57,656 nt of DNA from UBA11098 sp041671525 (lineage in GTDB: Bacteria > Patescibacteriota > Minisyncoccia > Moranbacterales > UBA2206). The DNA lies in NCBI GenBank assembly GCA_041671525.1, contig JBAZBJ010000009.1, positions 1-57,656 on the forward strand. The letters run 5' to 3'. Of this stretch, positions 32,705 through 40,302 are shown piece after piece. The notes under the pieces were generated by a model. The model had not been told where the DNA came from, searched no databases, and saw only the letters and a list, made by a program, of their open reading frames with translations. Both the position numbers and the translations under genes were made by a program. Position 1 is the stretch's first letter. The number at the start of each line of letters is the position of its first letter.

Positions 32705-32950
32705 ATGAGCATTTTAATTTGGATCGTTTTCGGAGCCTTAGTCGGCTGGATCGCTTCCATCATCATGAAAACGGATGCGCAACAGGGCGCGCTGCTTAAT
32801 ATTATCATCGGTATTGTGGGCGCAGTGTTAGGCGGTTGGCTGATGAGCCTTCTGGGCCAAGGCGGGGTTTCCGGCTTCAATCTGTACAGTTTCCTGGTCG
32901 CCCTGCTCGGCGCAGTCGTGCTGATTGCAATCGTGCGGGCACTGCGCTAA
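32705..32950 (+). CDS. GlsB/YeaQ/YmgE-family small membrane protein
   Basis: An 81-residue protein with three glycine-rich helices: LIWIVFGALVGWIASIIM, IIIGIVGAVLGGWLMSLLG and LYSFLVALLGAVVLIAIVRA. This matches the transglycosylase-associated (GlsB/YeaQ) family, small stress-induced membrane proteins of unclear biochemical role. It is full length for the family. It lies 27 bp after the YggT-like gene and is probably cotranscribed. Confidence 0.85.
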   Translation: MSILIWIVFGALVGWIASIIMKTDAQQGALLNIIIGIVGAVLGGWLMSLLGQGGVSGFNLYSFLVALLGAVVLIAIVRALR

Positions 32951-33002
32951 AAAACTTTTTTGGTAGCTAGGCGGAAGAGTGATGATGTAGTATAATGAGC
33001 AT

Positions 33003-33275
33003 ATGGAAACAATCATAAAAGCCGACATTTTCTTCTTCATCTCTTCCGTCTCTTCAGTGATACTGACCATCCTGCTTTGTGTCGTCTTGTTTTATTTCAT
33101 CAAGGCGGGCAAAAATCTCTATATCATTTCCGAGAAATTGCAGGAGCATTTCAAAGAGTCGGAGCAATTTGTTTTTGAGCTGAAGGAAAGATTGGAGGAC
33201 AATATGCTGTTCCGCCTATTCTTTCCTCCAGCGCGAAACAGAAGACAAGCAAAAAAAAGTTCCGCTAAAAAATAA
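33003..33275 (+). CDS. Small single-span membrane protein
   Basis: A 90-residue protein: one membrane helix (about residues 10-33), then a charged helix and a Lys/Arg-rich tail. TATAAT lies 7 bp before the ATG, so the mRNA is probably leaderless. The next gene follows by 17 bp. Role unknown. The layout is common among Patescibacteria envelope genes. Confidence 0.65.
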   Translation: METIIKADIFFFISSVSSVILTILLCVVLFYFIKAGKNLYIISEKLQEHFKESEQFVFELKERLEDNMLFRLFFPPARNRRQAKKSSAKK

Positions 33276-33292
33276 TCATTAACAAAAAAATT

Positions 33293-33688
33293 ATGCCAAG
33301 CAAAATCAGCCGCTCCAATGCCATTAAATTGGCTGTCGCCGGTGCTAGTCTGGCCGGTTTGGCCGCGGGTGCCTATTTCTTCTTCGGACCGAAAGGCAAG
33401 AAGCACCGCGAACATGCCAAAGCCTGGGCCATCAAGATGAAGGGTGATGTCGTCGAAAAACTGGAAAAAGCCAAGGAAATTACTGAGCCGGTTTATCTGG
33501 CCATCATTGACGCCGTGGCCAAGGAATACAAGAAAGGCAAAAAAGCGAGCCTTCCGGAAATTGACGCGCTGTCGGCCGATCTCAAAAAACACTGGAAGTC
33601 CATGAGCAAGTTGGCCATGGCCGCCAAGCAAGATCTGACCAAGGATGCAACACGCGTGGTGAAGGTGGCCAAGAAAGCCAGCCGCTAA
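33293..33688 (+). CDS. YtxH-like membrane-anchored helical protein
   Basis: A 131-residue protein. AIKLAVAGASLAGLAAGAYFFFGPKGKKHRE is an N-terminal membrane helix ending in the GPKGKK turn typical of YtxH-type proteins. The remainder is a Lys/Ala/Asp-rich helical domain on the cytoplasmic side. It follows the previous small gene closely and ends with a strong terminator. Confidence 0.65.
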   Translation: MPSKISRSNAIKLAVAGASLAGLAAGAYFFFGPKGKKHREHAKAWAIKMKGDVVEKLEKAKEITEPVYLAIIDAVAKEYKKGKKASLPEIDALSADLKKHWKSMSKLAMAAKQDLTKDATRVVKVAKKASR

Positions 33689-33712
33689 CCAAGAAATATT
33701 TTCTATACAAAA

Positions 33713-33747
33713 CAAAAAACAATCCCGCATATGCGGAATTGTTTTTT
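33713..33747. terminator. Bidirectional terminator between convergent genes
   Basis: ACAAT-C-CCGCATATGCGG-A-ATTGT with A-run on one side and T-run on the other. It serves the plus-strand YtxH-like gene and the minus-strand 49-residue gene at 33775. Confidence 0.85.
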
Positions 33748-33774
33748 AGTGTACGGAGTAGTCACTATGCATCT

Positions 33775-33924
33775 CTATAATACTCGCCTGCCTTGAATCA
33801 ACTGAATAACGATCACCACAAGCGCGATCACCAGCAGGACATGGATCCATCCACCCAACGTATAGGAACCGATGAATCCCAACACCCAGAGAATAAACAA
33901 GATTACGGCTATAGTCCACAACAT
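33775..33924 (-). CDS. Lmo0937-family small membrane protein (49 aa)
   Basis: ATG at 33924 to TAG at 33775 encodes MLWTIAVILFILWVLGFIGS..., two hydrophobic helices and a QGRRVL end. This matches the widespread Lmo0937 family of about 50-residue proteins (typical MLWTIAVIL...LGGFIHILLVIA pattern). Function unknown, often stress-related. The terminator at 33713 lies directly behind it. Confidence 0.85.
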   Translation of the reverse strand: MLWTIAVILFILWVLGFIGSYTLGGWIHVLLVIALVVIVIQLIQGRRVL

Positions 33925-33969
33925 ATATTTATTGCATTAAAAAATTATACTAAAAATTCCAAACACTCT

Positions 33970-34269
33970 TTACCGATCCCAATAATAGCGCGAGCCGACA
34001 TATGCGAATATCCGCAGAATCAGGTAGCCGATCAAGACGTACACGATCAGCGCGATCAGGGTTGCAAAATCGACCACAAATTCTCCCAGCCTGAGATCCG
34101 GAAGAATTCTTGCAAATGGGTTCACCAACGGCGCCGTGGCGCCATACAGCCAAGCCACGAAAGGAGTGCTCGGATTGACCGCAAAAAACTTGAACGCGAA
34201 CCGGAGCGACAGCAAGAATTCAATGACGGCAACGATAATATTCACCAATGTCCTGACAATTCCAAACAT
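33970..34269 (-). CDS. YggT-family membrane protein
   Basis: A 99-residue protein with three hydrophobic stretches and the family pattern FFAVNPSTPFVAWLYGATAPLVNPFARILPD. It is a second YggT-type protein in this cluster and more typical than the one at 32318..32677. It is upstream of the Lmo0937 gene on the same strand. Confidence 0.8.
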   Translation of the reverse strand: MFGIVRTLVNIIVAVIEFLLSLRFAFKFFAVNPSTPFVAWLYGATAPLVNPFARILPDLRLGEFVVDFATLIALIVYVLIGYLILRIFAYVGSRYYWDR

Positions 34270-34383
34270 AAATTTAAACTCAAAGTTGATTATTTTATCT
34301 TATGCAACTAATACACCTACAACAACTTTATATTTCCTTTTATTCCCGCAAAAATCCCCGCCCACCTGATTCCTGCCTCAAAC

Positions 34384-34412
34384 AAAAAAACGTACCCCGA
34401 GGATACGTTTTA
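34384..34412 (-). terminator. Hairpin with U-run in a gene-poor gap
   Basis: AAAACGTA / TACGTTTT stem around CCTCGGGG, then TTTTTTT on the minus strand. No clear gene precedes it in 34413-34511. An open frame there (ending EAHTQARAKN) has no start or family match. It may end an unrecognised small RNA or be an orphan terminator. The rest of 34270-34577 shows nothing else. Confidence 0.5.
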
Positions 34413-34511
34413 ATTTTTTGCACGGGCTTGGGTATGCGCTTCGAGAGAATATACTAGAAAATTGGGATGTGATTTAGATAAGATTGGAGCTGGCAATAGC
34501 TTTAATGAAAT

Positions 34512-34551
34512 AAAAAAACGGCAGATCCACGGTTATGTGAACCTGCCGTAC
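34512..34551 (-). terminator. Terminator after HD-domain gene
   Basis: ACGGCAGGTTCAC / GTGGATCTGCCGT stem with a 6-base loop and seven U residues on the minus strand, 27 bp beyond the stop codon. Confidence 0.85.
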
Positions 34552-34577
34552 ATAAACTACATCTATCCTATCTACTG

Positions 34578-35192
34578 CTAAAGTGTCTGGGTTTGCCTAA
34601 AAAGATCAAGCAGCTCTGTATCATGGATTGCTTTCTCTGCGCTTGCGATAAACGACGTGAAATCCTTGTCATGCTGCAACTGATAAATTGATCCCTGAAG
34701 AGCCATCTCCAACTTATCAATCTGTGCGACGAACTTTGCTTCCTTTGAAACTTTCGCGTCATAATCTTCCCAGATCGCAATATATTCTTCGCCTCCTGGA
34801 AAATCCTGGAAAAGCTTGCGAACAGCAGTCTGTTCAATGCGATATTTTTCCTCAATCGAAATACCGTCGACTGGAGTGATGTCACCGCCGTAAACTTCGC
34901 CAAACTCATGTGCAACAATCATTTTAAAGACTCTAAGCATATCAAGTTCGAGCGATAATTTTTCGCTGATAAACCATGCTAAGATTAGCATTCCGAAACA
35001 GTGGTCAGCGACACTTTCGCAGTGCATCTTTGAAACTCTTTCCTTGCGCAACCATCCCCTCCTATAGAGTTGCTTCAAATGACTGATCTGAAAGTATATT
35101 TCAATTATCATATCCACGCCCCTGCCTTTAATTAGCTCAAATGGATTGCCATTTTTTGCAATTGAAGCAAAATCTTTCTTTGAATTGTTCAT
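34578..35192 (-). CDS. HD-domain hydrolase (YfbR/HDDC2-like)
   Basis: A 204-residue helical HD-superfamily protein. H in SVADHCFG (about residue 62), the HD-type pair in MIVAHEFGEVYGGDITP (about residue 93) and the late D in AQIDKLEMAL complete the metal site, though the canonical HD is HE here. Homologues remove phosphate from 5'-deoxynucleotides. It is monocistronic, with a terminator at 34512. Confidence 0.78.
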   Translation of the reverse strand: MNNSKKDFASIAKNGNPFELIKGRGVDMIIEIYFQISHLKQLYRRGWLRKERVSKMHCESVADHCFGMLILAWFISEKLSLELDMLRVFKMIVAHEFGEVYGGDITPVDGISIEEKYRIEQTAVRKLFQDFPGGEEYIAIWEDYDAKVSKEAKFVAQIDKLEMALQGSIYQLQHDKDFTSFIASAEKAIHDTELLDLFRQTQTL

Positions 35193-35320
35193 AGCCTCTC
35201 CTTTTGTCAGTATTTATTGGATAATATCTGCTGTTTTTTGTTAAAAAGCTCGGTTAATCATTTAAACATTTAATATAAATAAAAGCAATGGCTGTTCAAA
35301 GCTATTGTTTACCCCAACCA

Positions 35321-35348
35321 AAAACAAGGCTAGAATAAGCCTTGTTTT
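35321..35348 (-). terminator. Terminator after tRNA-Trp
   Basis: CAAGGCT / AGCCTTG stem with U-run on the minus strand, 7 bp after the tRNA 3' end. Confidence 0.7.
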
Positions 35349-35354
35349 AACCAG

Positions 35355-35425
35355 CACGGGATGTAGGAATCGAACCTACGTCACCGGTTTTGGAGACCGG
35401 CGTACTACCACTGTACGAATCCCGC
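35355..35425 (-). tRNA. tRNA-Trp (CCA anticodon)
   Basis: A 71-base cloverleaf on the minus strand: GCGGGAT acceptor arm closing with ATCCCGT, D-arm GTAC...GTAC, anticodon stem CCGGT/ACCGG with loop CTCCAAA and T-loop GGTTCGATTCC. The G1-U72 pair is unusual, the discriminator is G, and the 3' CCA is not encoded. Confidence 0.88.
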
Positions 35426-35513
35426 AGTACTAGTCCATAAAGTTGAAAGCAAAAAGTCCATCAAGCTTTATTTTGTAACTTTATAGACTTTATGAACTTT
35501 ATGAACTTTCGCC

Positions 35514-35669
35514 TTACTTAGTCTCTTTATGCGTCGTGTGCACTCGGCATTTTTTGCAATGCTTTTTGGCTTCCAGTTTTTCCTTCAGCTTTTTCTTGTT
35601 GCGCGTCGTGAAATAATTCACCGTTTTGCAAACTTCGCATTTCATTTTCGCAATGTTTTCTCGTGCCAT
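35514..35669 (-). CDS. rpmG: 50S ribosomal protein L33
   Basis: A 51-residue protein, MARENIAKMKCEVCKTVNY ... CKKCRVHTTHKETK. Two CxxC pairs (CEVC and CKKC) make it the zinc-binding form of L33. The family length and central YFTTRNKKK motif fit. It lies between tRNA-Trp and tRNA-Thr on the same strand and probably shares their transcript. Confidence 0.92.
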   Translation of the reverse strand: MARENIAKMKCEVCKTVNYFTTRNKKKLKEKLEAKKHCKKCRVHTTHKETK

Positions 35670-35702
35670 ACAATTAGATTTAACTTACTTATTAATTCCC
35701 TG

Positions 35703-35774
35703 AGCCGGAGAGAGGAATTGAACCCCCAACCAGCCGCTTACAAAGCGGATGCTCTACCATTGAGCTACTCCGGC
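35703..35774 (-). tRNA. tRNA-Thr (TGT anticodon)
   Basis: Minus strand, 72 bases: acceptor GCCGGAG / CTCCGGC, D-arm GCTC...GAGC, anticodon loop TTTGTAA, T-loop GGTTCAATTCC. The last pair of the anticodon stem is a mismatch. CCA not encoded. Confidence 0.85.
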
Positions 35775-35799
35775 CTGGTTATAACTTTTCATTTAATTT

Positions 35800-35887
35800 T
35801 GGTGGGTAGGGAGGGAATCGAACCCCCGAAGGCCGTAAGGCCGCCAAATTTACAGTCTGGTGCAATTGACCGCTCTGCCACCTACCC
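35800..35887 (-). tRNA. tRNA-Tyr (GTA anticodon)
   Basis: Minus strand, 88 bases with the long variable arm of a class II tRNA (GGCGGCCTTACGGCCTTC). Acceptor GGGTAGG / CCTACCC, anticodon stem CCAGA/TTTGG with loop CTGTAAA, T-loop GGTTCGATTCC. ACCA at the 3' end is encoded. Its 5' end supplies the stop codon of the gene at 35882..36493. Confidence 0.92.
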
Positions 35888-36493
35888 TTTTTTATATTCC
35901 TCTATCCAACTTAATATCAAATTCAATAATTTTTTATCACTATATCTTATATGAATCAATCCATGGGGCATCTTATCCTTTTTTTCTTCCTTAAAATCAT
36001 TACGCACATACGGTTTTGAGAATTGTTTTTTGGAAATTCCAGTCAATTTACTCCAGTAATTTATGTTTCTATTTATGTCCTGATTTGAATAAAAATAAGA
36101 GTAAACTCTCAGTTTTTTTTCATCTATTCCACAAACTATTCTCAAAAATTTCAAAAAAAGCAATATCATGTCCTTGTCGCTGTTAGCAAAATCAACCATC
36201 GACTTTTTGCCAACCTTATATCCTTCCCCCCAATAGAGCATTGCTCCCATAATTTTCAACCTCCTCGCCCTTTCGCTGTTTACTTTTTTAAGTTTAAAGG
36301 ATGGCTCTTGCCTCTCATATCGTATCGCGTTACTTTCGTGTTTTTTTCTTCTTTTTATGCCATTTTTTCTCATGCAATAAAAAACTGCATCGATTGAAAC
36401 TTTTAATCTATCGGCCACATCCTGGACGCTTAATTGCTTTTCACAATAGAGCTCTCTGACTTTTTCAGTCTGTTTTTTGGATATTGTTGCCAT
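35882..36493 (-). CDS. HTH plus LAGLIDADG-like protein of unknown function
   Basis: A 203-residue protein. Residues 1-50 form a helix-turn-helix (VQDVADRLKVSIDAVFYCMRKNGI). The remainder, MGAMLYWGEGYK ... VDFANSDKDMILLFLKFLRIVCG ... IRYSDKKLLNLILSWIEEYKKG, resembles the LAGLIDADG-like domains attached to HTH in many Patescibacteria proteins. Endonuclease activity is not evident from motifs. The TAG stop at 35882-35884 lies inside tRNA-Tyr (its 5' GGGTAGG), so the gene ends exactly where the tRNA begins. This is consistent with insertion between two tRNA genes. It is AT-rich relative to the tRNA and core genes around it. Confidence 0.65.
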   Translation of the reverse strand: MATISKKQTEKVRELYCEKQLSVQDVADRLKVSIDAVFYCMRKNGIKRRKKHESNAIRYERQEPSFKLKKVNSERARRLKIMGAMLYWGEGYKVGKKSMVDFANSDKDMILLFLKFLRIVCGIDEKKLRVYSYFYSNQDINRNINYWSKLTGISKKQFSKPYVRNDFKEEKKDKMPHGLIHIRYSDKKLLNLILSWIEEYKKG

Positions 36494-36563
36494 GATTAAA
36501 TTATATAGGAACTATAGAAAAATGCAATCGATTCAGAAATAATATCTTTGACTAAGCCGTTTG

Positions 36564-36636
36564 AGCCGTTGAGCAGGATTGAACTGCTGACCTCGTCATT
36601 ACCAATGACGTGCTCTACCAACTGAGCTACAACGGC
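36564..36636 (-). tRNA. tRNA-Thr (GGT anticodon)
   Basis: Minus strand, 73 bases: acceptor GCCGTTG / CAACGGC, D-arm GCTC...GAGC, anticodon stem CGTCA/TGACG with loop TTGGTAA, T-loop AGTTCAATCCT. CCA not encoded. Confidence 0.9.
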
Positions 36637-36662
36637 CAATATTATCTATTCTAATATACTCC

Positions 36663-37433
36663 TTACTGTTTGGCCAGAATATTTTCCAATCTCTTCATCC
36701 GGTACTTCGCATTGCGATCCGACGGATTCAATTTGATCACTTGCTTAAAACATTCTTTGGCGTCATTGTAACTTTTGATTTCCATGTAATATTCTCCCAG
36801 TCTTTCGTAGGCCTCGATATCTTTCGGATTAATGGCGATTCTTTCAATCAGAAGCTCTTCCAGTCTATCCTTGATTTCCGTGCGCGCCCGCGGCGTCACG
36901 ATTTTTTCACTGATCATCGGCTTCACTTCTTTCTCTCTATTGACAACGGGCGCTTTGGCAGCTGCTGCTTGGCTTGTTTCCATGAAGGATTTTTTCTTCG
37001 CCACCACCGCTTCTTCCGGCCCATCTACAACCACGCTTTTGTCGGATTTATATTCTTTCAATTTACGCAGGATGTCATTTTCCGTTCGCATTTCCGTTTT
37101 TTGTGGATTTTGATTTTGGCGTGCCTGGCGCTTGGCGCGCATATCATTGCTCAAATTGGCAAACCGGGATTCCAATTTCAAGAACAAGACCCGTGATTTG
37201 CTCACAATTTTTTCCAGAACTGTCAACGAAACATGTTTGCCGTCGTCCCACCGGATGTTTTTCGTTTTCCCGACTATTTTTCCCAAAAATCCACGCTTTT
37301 CCGTCTCTTGATCCTCCGTGGAAAAATGATCCGCCGGCAACTCCGCCACCTGACTCGATTTTTTGACCAGCATCAAGATGATGCCGATGAGGCTCGCGAC
37401 GATAATAATTGGTGGGATCAATGAATACAACAT
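36663..37433 (-). CDS. Membrane-anchored TPR protein
   Basis: A 256-residue protein. An N-terminal membrane helix (about 4-23) is followed by a charged linker with Lys/Ala-rich segments and two or three TPR units at the C-terminus (ERLGEYYMEIKSYNDAKECFKQVIKLNPSD). It is the last gene of rpsB-tsf-ricT-TPR, 5 bp after ricT, so it is expressed with translation genes. It is probably a scaffold at the membrane. No family name recognised. Confidence 0.75.
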   Translation of the reverse strand: MLYSLIPPIIIVASLIGIILMLVKKSSQVAELPADHFSTEDQETEKRGFLGKIVGKTKNIRWDDGKHVSLTVLEKIVSKSRVLFLKLESRFANLSNDMRAKRQARQNQNPQKTEMRTENDILRKLKEYKSDKSVVVDGPEEAVVAKKKSFMETSQAAAAKAPVVNREKEVKPMISEKIVTPRARTEIKDRLEELLIERIAINPKDIEAYERLGEYYMEIKSYNDAKECFKQVIKLNPSDRNAKYRMKRLENILAKQ

Positions 37434-37438
37434 ACTGG

Positions 37439-38215
37439 CTATTTGATATCTTCTTTTTTAACAGTTACATATTTGCCGGTTTCCAGTTTGACCTTGATCT
37501 CTTGCAGTGGTGCGTTGATTTCAATCACGACGCCTTTGCCTTCCGGCGTTTTGACCGAGCTGTGCAGCTCCGGCATCCCCTGGAGCATTTCGCGGTATTT
37601 CTGCGCCTCATAGGCCAGACAACACATCAGTCGGCCGCACAGTCCGGAAATCCGATCGGAACCACGATTGGCAATCTGCTGCACGCGCGCCATGTCCGTC
37701 GTGATGCTCTGCATCGGCCCGCCAAAACGCAAACAACAAATTTCCCGTCCGCAGATCCCATAGCCGCCCAAACGTTTGGCTTCATCGCGCGAACCGACCT
37801 GCTGCATACGAATGGATTTTTTGAATTTGAGTGACAAGGTTTTGACCAGATCGCGAAAATCAATCCGCCCATCGGCCGTAAACGCAAACACAATATGCTT
37901 GCCGTCCAGACTCATCATCGTGTCGATGACTTTCATCTCCAATCCGTTCACCTTGACTTCGGTTTTGCAGGCTTCCGTCAGATCCGCGCGCTGCCGTTCA
38001 TGTTCTTCATAGACGCTGCGATCACGCTCCGTCGCTTTGCGCAGGATCTTTTCCGTCGGCTCCTCTTTCGTCTCCATATCGATGGCTTCAACCACCCCAA
38101 TTTCATTGGAATTTTCCGCCGCTACCACCACCAAAGCACCCTTTTTCAGTTCAAGGTCGGTGACATATAATTTGGGACCTTCCCAGGGATAGAGAGTTAC
38201 GAGAACTTTCGACAT
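37439..38215 (-). CDS. ricT: RicT/YaaT-like PSP1-domain protein
   Basis: A 258-residue protein. The PSP1 cysteine motifs GGYGICGREICC (about residue 150) and GRLMCCL (about residue 194) are intact. In Bacillus, RicT with RicA and RicF holds iron-sulfur clusters and supports RNase Y-dependent mRNA processing. Neither partner is visible here. It lies 8 bp after tsf and 5 bp before the TPR gene. Confidence 0.88.
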   Translation of the reverse strand: MSKVLVTLYPWEGPKLYVTDLELKKGALVVVAAENSNEIGVVEAIDMETKEEPTEKILRKATERDRSVYEEHERQRADLTEACKTEVKVNGLEMKVIDTMMSLDGKHIVFAFTADGRIDFRDLVKTLSLKFKKSIRMQQVGSRDEAKRLGGYGICGREICCLRFGGPMQSITTDMARVQQIANRGSDRISGLCGRLMCCLAYEAQKYREMLQGMPELHSSVKTPEGKGVVIEINAPLQEIKVKLETGKYVTVKKEDIK

Positions 38216-38223
38216 AATTTAAA

Positions 38224-38808
38224 TTACAATTCTAGCCGGGAAAATTCTCCCACTTGGATATTCTCTCCGATCTTTCCAATGTTTTCGGTGATAAGTTCTC
38301 CTACGGTTTGCTCAGGATTCTTCACAAACGATTGGGTCAGCAGCGCAATTTCTTCCCGGAATTTCTTTTCTTTACCTTCCATAATTTTGACCAACATTTC
38401 CGCCGGCTTACCTTCAGCTTTCAATTGCTCCGCCCAGATTTCTTTTTCCTTTTCCACCAATTCCTGTGGCACTTCTTCCGGTTTGATGTATTTTGGATTG
38501 ACTGCGGTGATGTGCATCGCAATATCTTGTGCCAACGCCTTGAAGTCCTCATTGCGTCCAACAAAGTCCGTTTCGCACAACAGTTTCACGATTGCGCCGA
38601 CGCGACCATTGGAATGCACATAGGAGGCAATCACGCCTTCACCGGCCACCCGATCCGATTTTTTGATCGCTTTGTCATTGCTGCGTTTACGCAAAAGATC
38701 AATTGCCTTGGCTTCGTCACCTTGCGCTTCTTCCAAGGCTTTCTTCACATCCACAATACCCGCCCCGGTGCGTTCCCGCAAATTTTTAATTTGTTCTAAA
38801 GTCGCCAT
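38224..38808 (-). CDS. tsf: Elongation factor Ts
   Basis: A 194-residue protein. LRERTGAGIVDVKKALEEAQGD is the conserved N-terminal signature and LLCETDFVGRNEDF the EF-Tu contact. It is short compared with E. coli EF-Ts (283), as in many Patescibacteria and organelles, because the second half of the core domain is missing. Gap of 22 bp from rpsB. Confidence 0.95.
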   Translation of the reverse strand: MATLEQIKNLRERTGAGIVDVKKALEEAQGDEAKAIDLLRKRSNDKAIKKSDRVAGEGVIASYVHSNGRVGAIVKLLCETDFVGRNEDFKALAQDIAMHITAVNPKYIKPEEVPQELVEKEKEIWAEQLKAEGKPAEMLVKIMEGKEKKFREEIALLTQSFVKNPEQTVGELITENIGKIGENIQVGEFSRLEL

Positions 38809-38830
38809 AAATTTAAACTTATATTTATAT

Positions 38831-39670
38831 TTATTTCTTCTCCAAAACCACTTGGTTTTCGGCCGCCGCTTTGCGGATTGCGCCGGCTTTTTCTTTGCCG
38901 TCGATCACTGCCTTGGTCACATACGCCACCATCAGCCGCAGTGAGGAAACCGCATCTTCGTTGGCCGGAATCGGATAATCGATGATGGTTGGATCGACGT
39001 TAGTATCGGCCAAAGCAATGATCGGAATGTTCTTCTTGCGCGCTTCGGCAATGGCCAAACTGTCTTCCAACACCCCCGTCACAAAAATCGCGCCGGGATA
39101 TTTCAACATGTGCTTGATCCCCCCCATACGTGATTCCATGCGCTCCAATTCTTCCGCAAATTTCATCTGCTCGAATTTGGTATATTTCGCATACTCACCT
39201 TTGACCATTTTCTCCTGACCGTCACGCAAATATTTGGTCCGGCCGGAAATATTTTTGAAATTGGTGAAAGTGCCACCCAACCAGCGTTCCACCACGTAGG
39301 GCATCCCACACGCTTTGGCCGCGGATTCCACGATGTTCTTGGCCTGCTTCTTGGTGCCGACAAACAGGATTTCTTGTCCTTCGGACACGATCTTTTCAAT
39401 AAACAGATTGGCTTCTTCCAAGCTCTTCACAGTTTTTTCCAGATCGATGATGTTGATGCCGTTTTTGGTGCCGAAAATATATTCGCTCATCTTCGGATTT
39501 TTGCGCGATTTCTGGTGCCCGAAATGCACACCATTTTTGAGCATCAGACGCATGTCTACGCTCAAACCCGCGAAATCAAAATCAGCGAAATAGTCTTCGC
39601 TTTTGTTCTTGGTTGCCACGGTGGTGTCCGCAGCTCCCGTCTGCTCTGCAGCAGCTTTTACTTCTTCCAT
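38831..39670 (-). CDS. rpsB: 30S ribosomal protein S2
   Basis: A 279-residue protein. MRLMLKNGVHFGHQKSRKNPKMSEYIFG and FVGTKKQAKNIVES are diagnostic. IPIIALADTNVDPTIIDYPIPANEDA is the conserved C-terminal block. A 40-residue acidic N-terminal extension precedes the usual start. I chose the ATG at 39670, with GGTGG upstream. A TTG at 39688 is possible. First gene of the rpsB-tsf-ricT-TPR operon. Confidence 0.95.
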   Translation of the reverse strand: MEEVKAAAEQTGAADTTVATKNKSEDYFADFDFAGLSVDMRLMLKNGVHFGHQKSRKNPKMSEYIFGTKNGINIIDLEKTVKSLEEANLFIEKIVSEGQEILFVGTKKQAKNIVESAAKACGMPYVVERWLGGTFTNFKNISGRTKYLRDGQEKMVKGEYAKYTKFEQMKFAEELERMESRMGGIKHMLKYPGAIFVTGVLEDSLAIAEARKKNIPIIALADTNVDPTIIDYPIPANEDAVSSLRLMVAYVTKAVIDGKEKAGAIRKAAAENQVVLEKK

Positions 39671-39846
39671 ATTTTCGTGCCCACCCAATTGCTCCTTTGA
39701 GAAGCCGCTGGGTCAGACAATCCTTATATTATGTCCAGCCAAATGAATGTGGCCGGACAACCGCTACTTTTCGCTTGTTTTTGGCTCTTAGGACCCCCGA
39801 AAGGGCAGGAAAAAGCCGCAAAAAGTATGAGATTTATTACCTAGAC
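39671..39846 (-). promoter_or_regulatory. Long structured rpsB leader
   Basis: About 170 bases between the strong promoter (39847..39875) and rpsB. It can form a hairpin GTCCGGCCA / TGGCTGGAC around 39735-39762, then a purine-rich stretch ahead of the start codon. S2 leader RNAs that bind S2 are known in many bacteria. Whether this is one needs covariance comparison. Confidence 0.45.
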
Positions 39847-39875
39847 AGTATACCAACCCCCTTGACCCTTGTCAA
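39847..39875 (-). promoter_or_regulatory. Strong rpsB operon promoter
   Basis: TTGACA (39870-39875), exact 17-bp spacer, TATACT (39847-39852) on the minus strand. It overlaps a plus-strand promoter candidate for rpmE (39862..39890). Confidence 0.8.
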
Positions 39876-39890
39876 TTCCCAATATATATG
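39862..39890 (+). promoter_or_regulatory. Divergent promoter candidate for rpmE
   Basis: TTGACC (39862-39867), 17-bp spacer, TATATG (39885-39890). It overlaps the rpsB promoter in the opposite direction. The region to the rpmE start contains ATTCGTA-type direct repeats (39929-39968). Confidence 0.5.
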
Positions 39891-39976
39891 ATAAGCTTTT
39901 TAGGTAATAACGATACTAATTTAACTGGATTCGTAATTCGTACATTCGTACAGATTCGTAATTCGTAGAGAATTTC

Positions 39977-40267
39977 ATGAAAAAGAACATTCACCCTAAA
40001 TATTTCACCGACGCCAAGATTATCTGCGCCTGCGGCAACACCATCGAAACCGGTTCCACCGTCAAAGAAATGAAAGTAGAAATCTGTTCTGCTTGTCATC
40101 CATTTTACACAGGCAAGAAGAAGATGATGGACACCACCGGCCGCGTCGACCGCTTCAAGAAGATGGCCGAAAAAGCCGCCGAAAAGAAAGAAGCGACCGC
40201 CAAAGCCAAAGCTGCCAAGAAAGAAAAGGAAGTGAAGAAGGTCGACAAGAAAAAAGAGAAAAAATAA
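39977..40267 (+). CDS. rpmE: 50S ribosomal protein L31
   Basis: A 96-residue protein, MKKNIHPKYFTDAKIICACG ... VEICSACHPFYTGKKK. The cysteines of CACG and CSAC make it the zinc-binding L31 form. After residue 65 comes a 30-residue Lys/Ala/Glu-rich tail that is not part of the family core. No Shine-Dalgarno is seen before the ATG. Confidence 0.93.
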   Translation: MKKNIHPKYFTDAKIICACGNTIETGSTVKEMKVEICSACHPFYTGKKKMMDTTGRVDRFKKMAEKAAEKKEATAKAKAAKKEKEVKKVDKKKEKK

Positions 40268-40274
40268 ACTTCGA

Positions 40275-40302
40275 TAAAAAAACTCTCCGCAAGGAGAGTT
40301 TT
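40275..40302. terminator. Bidirectional terminator between rpmE and methyltransferase
   Basis: AAAAAACTCTCC / GGAGAGTTTTTT with loop GCAA, immediately between the two convergent genes. Confidence 0.9.

Noticed and set aside
33793..34311. Gln/His-rich plus-strand frame
   Set aside because: Antisense to the YggT and Lmo0937 genes. Composition is typical of shadow frames.
34413..34511. Open minus-strand frame ending EAHTQARAKN before a terminator
   Set aside because: No start codon with a ribosome site and no recognisable protein. The hairpin is listed as an orphan terminator instead.
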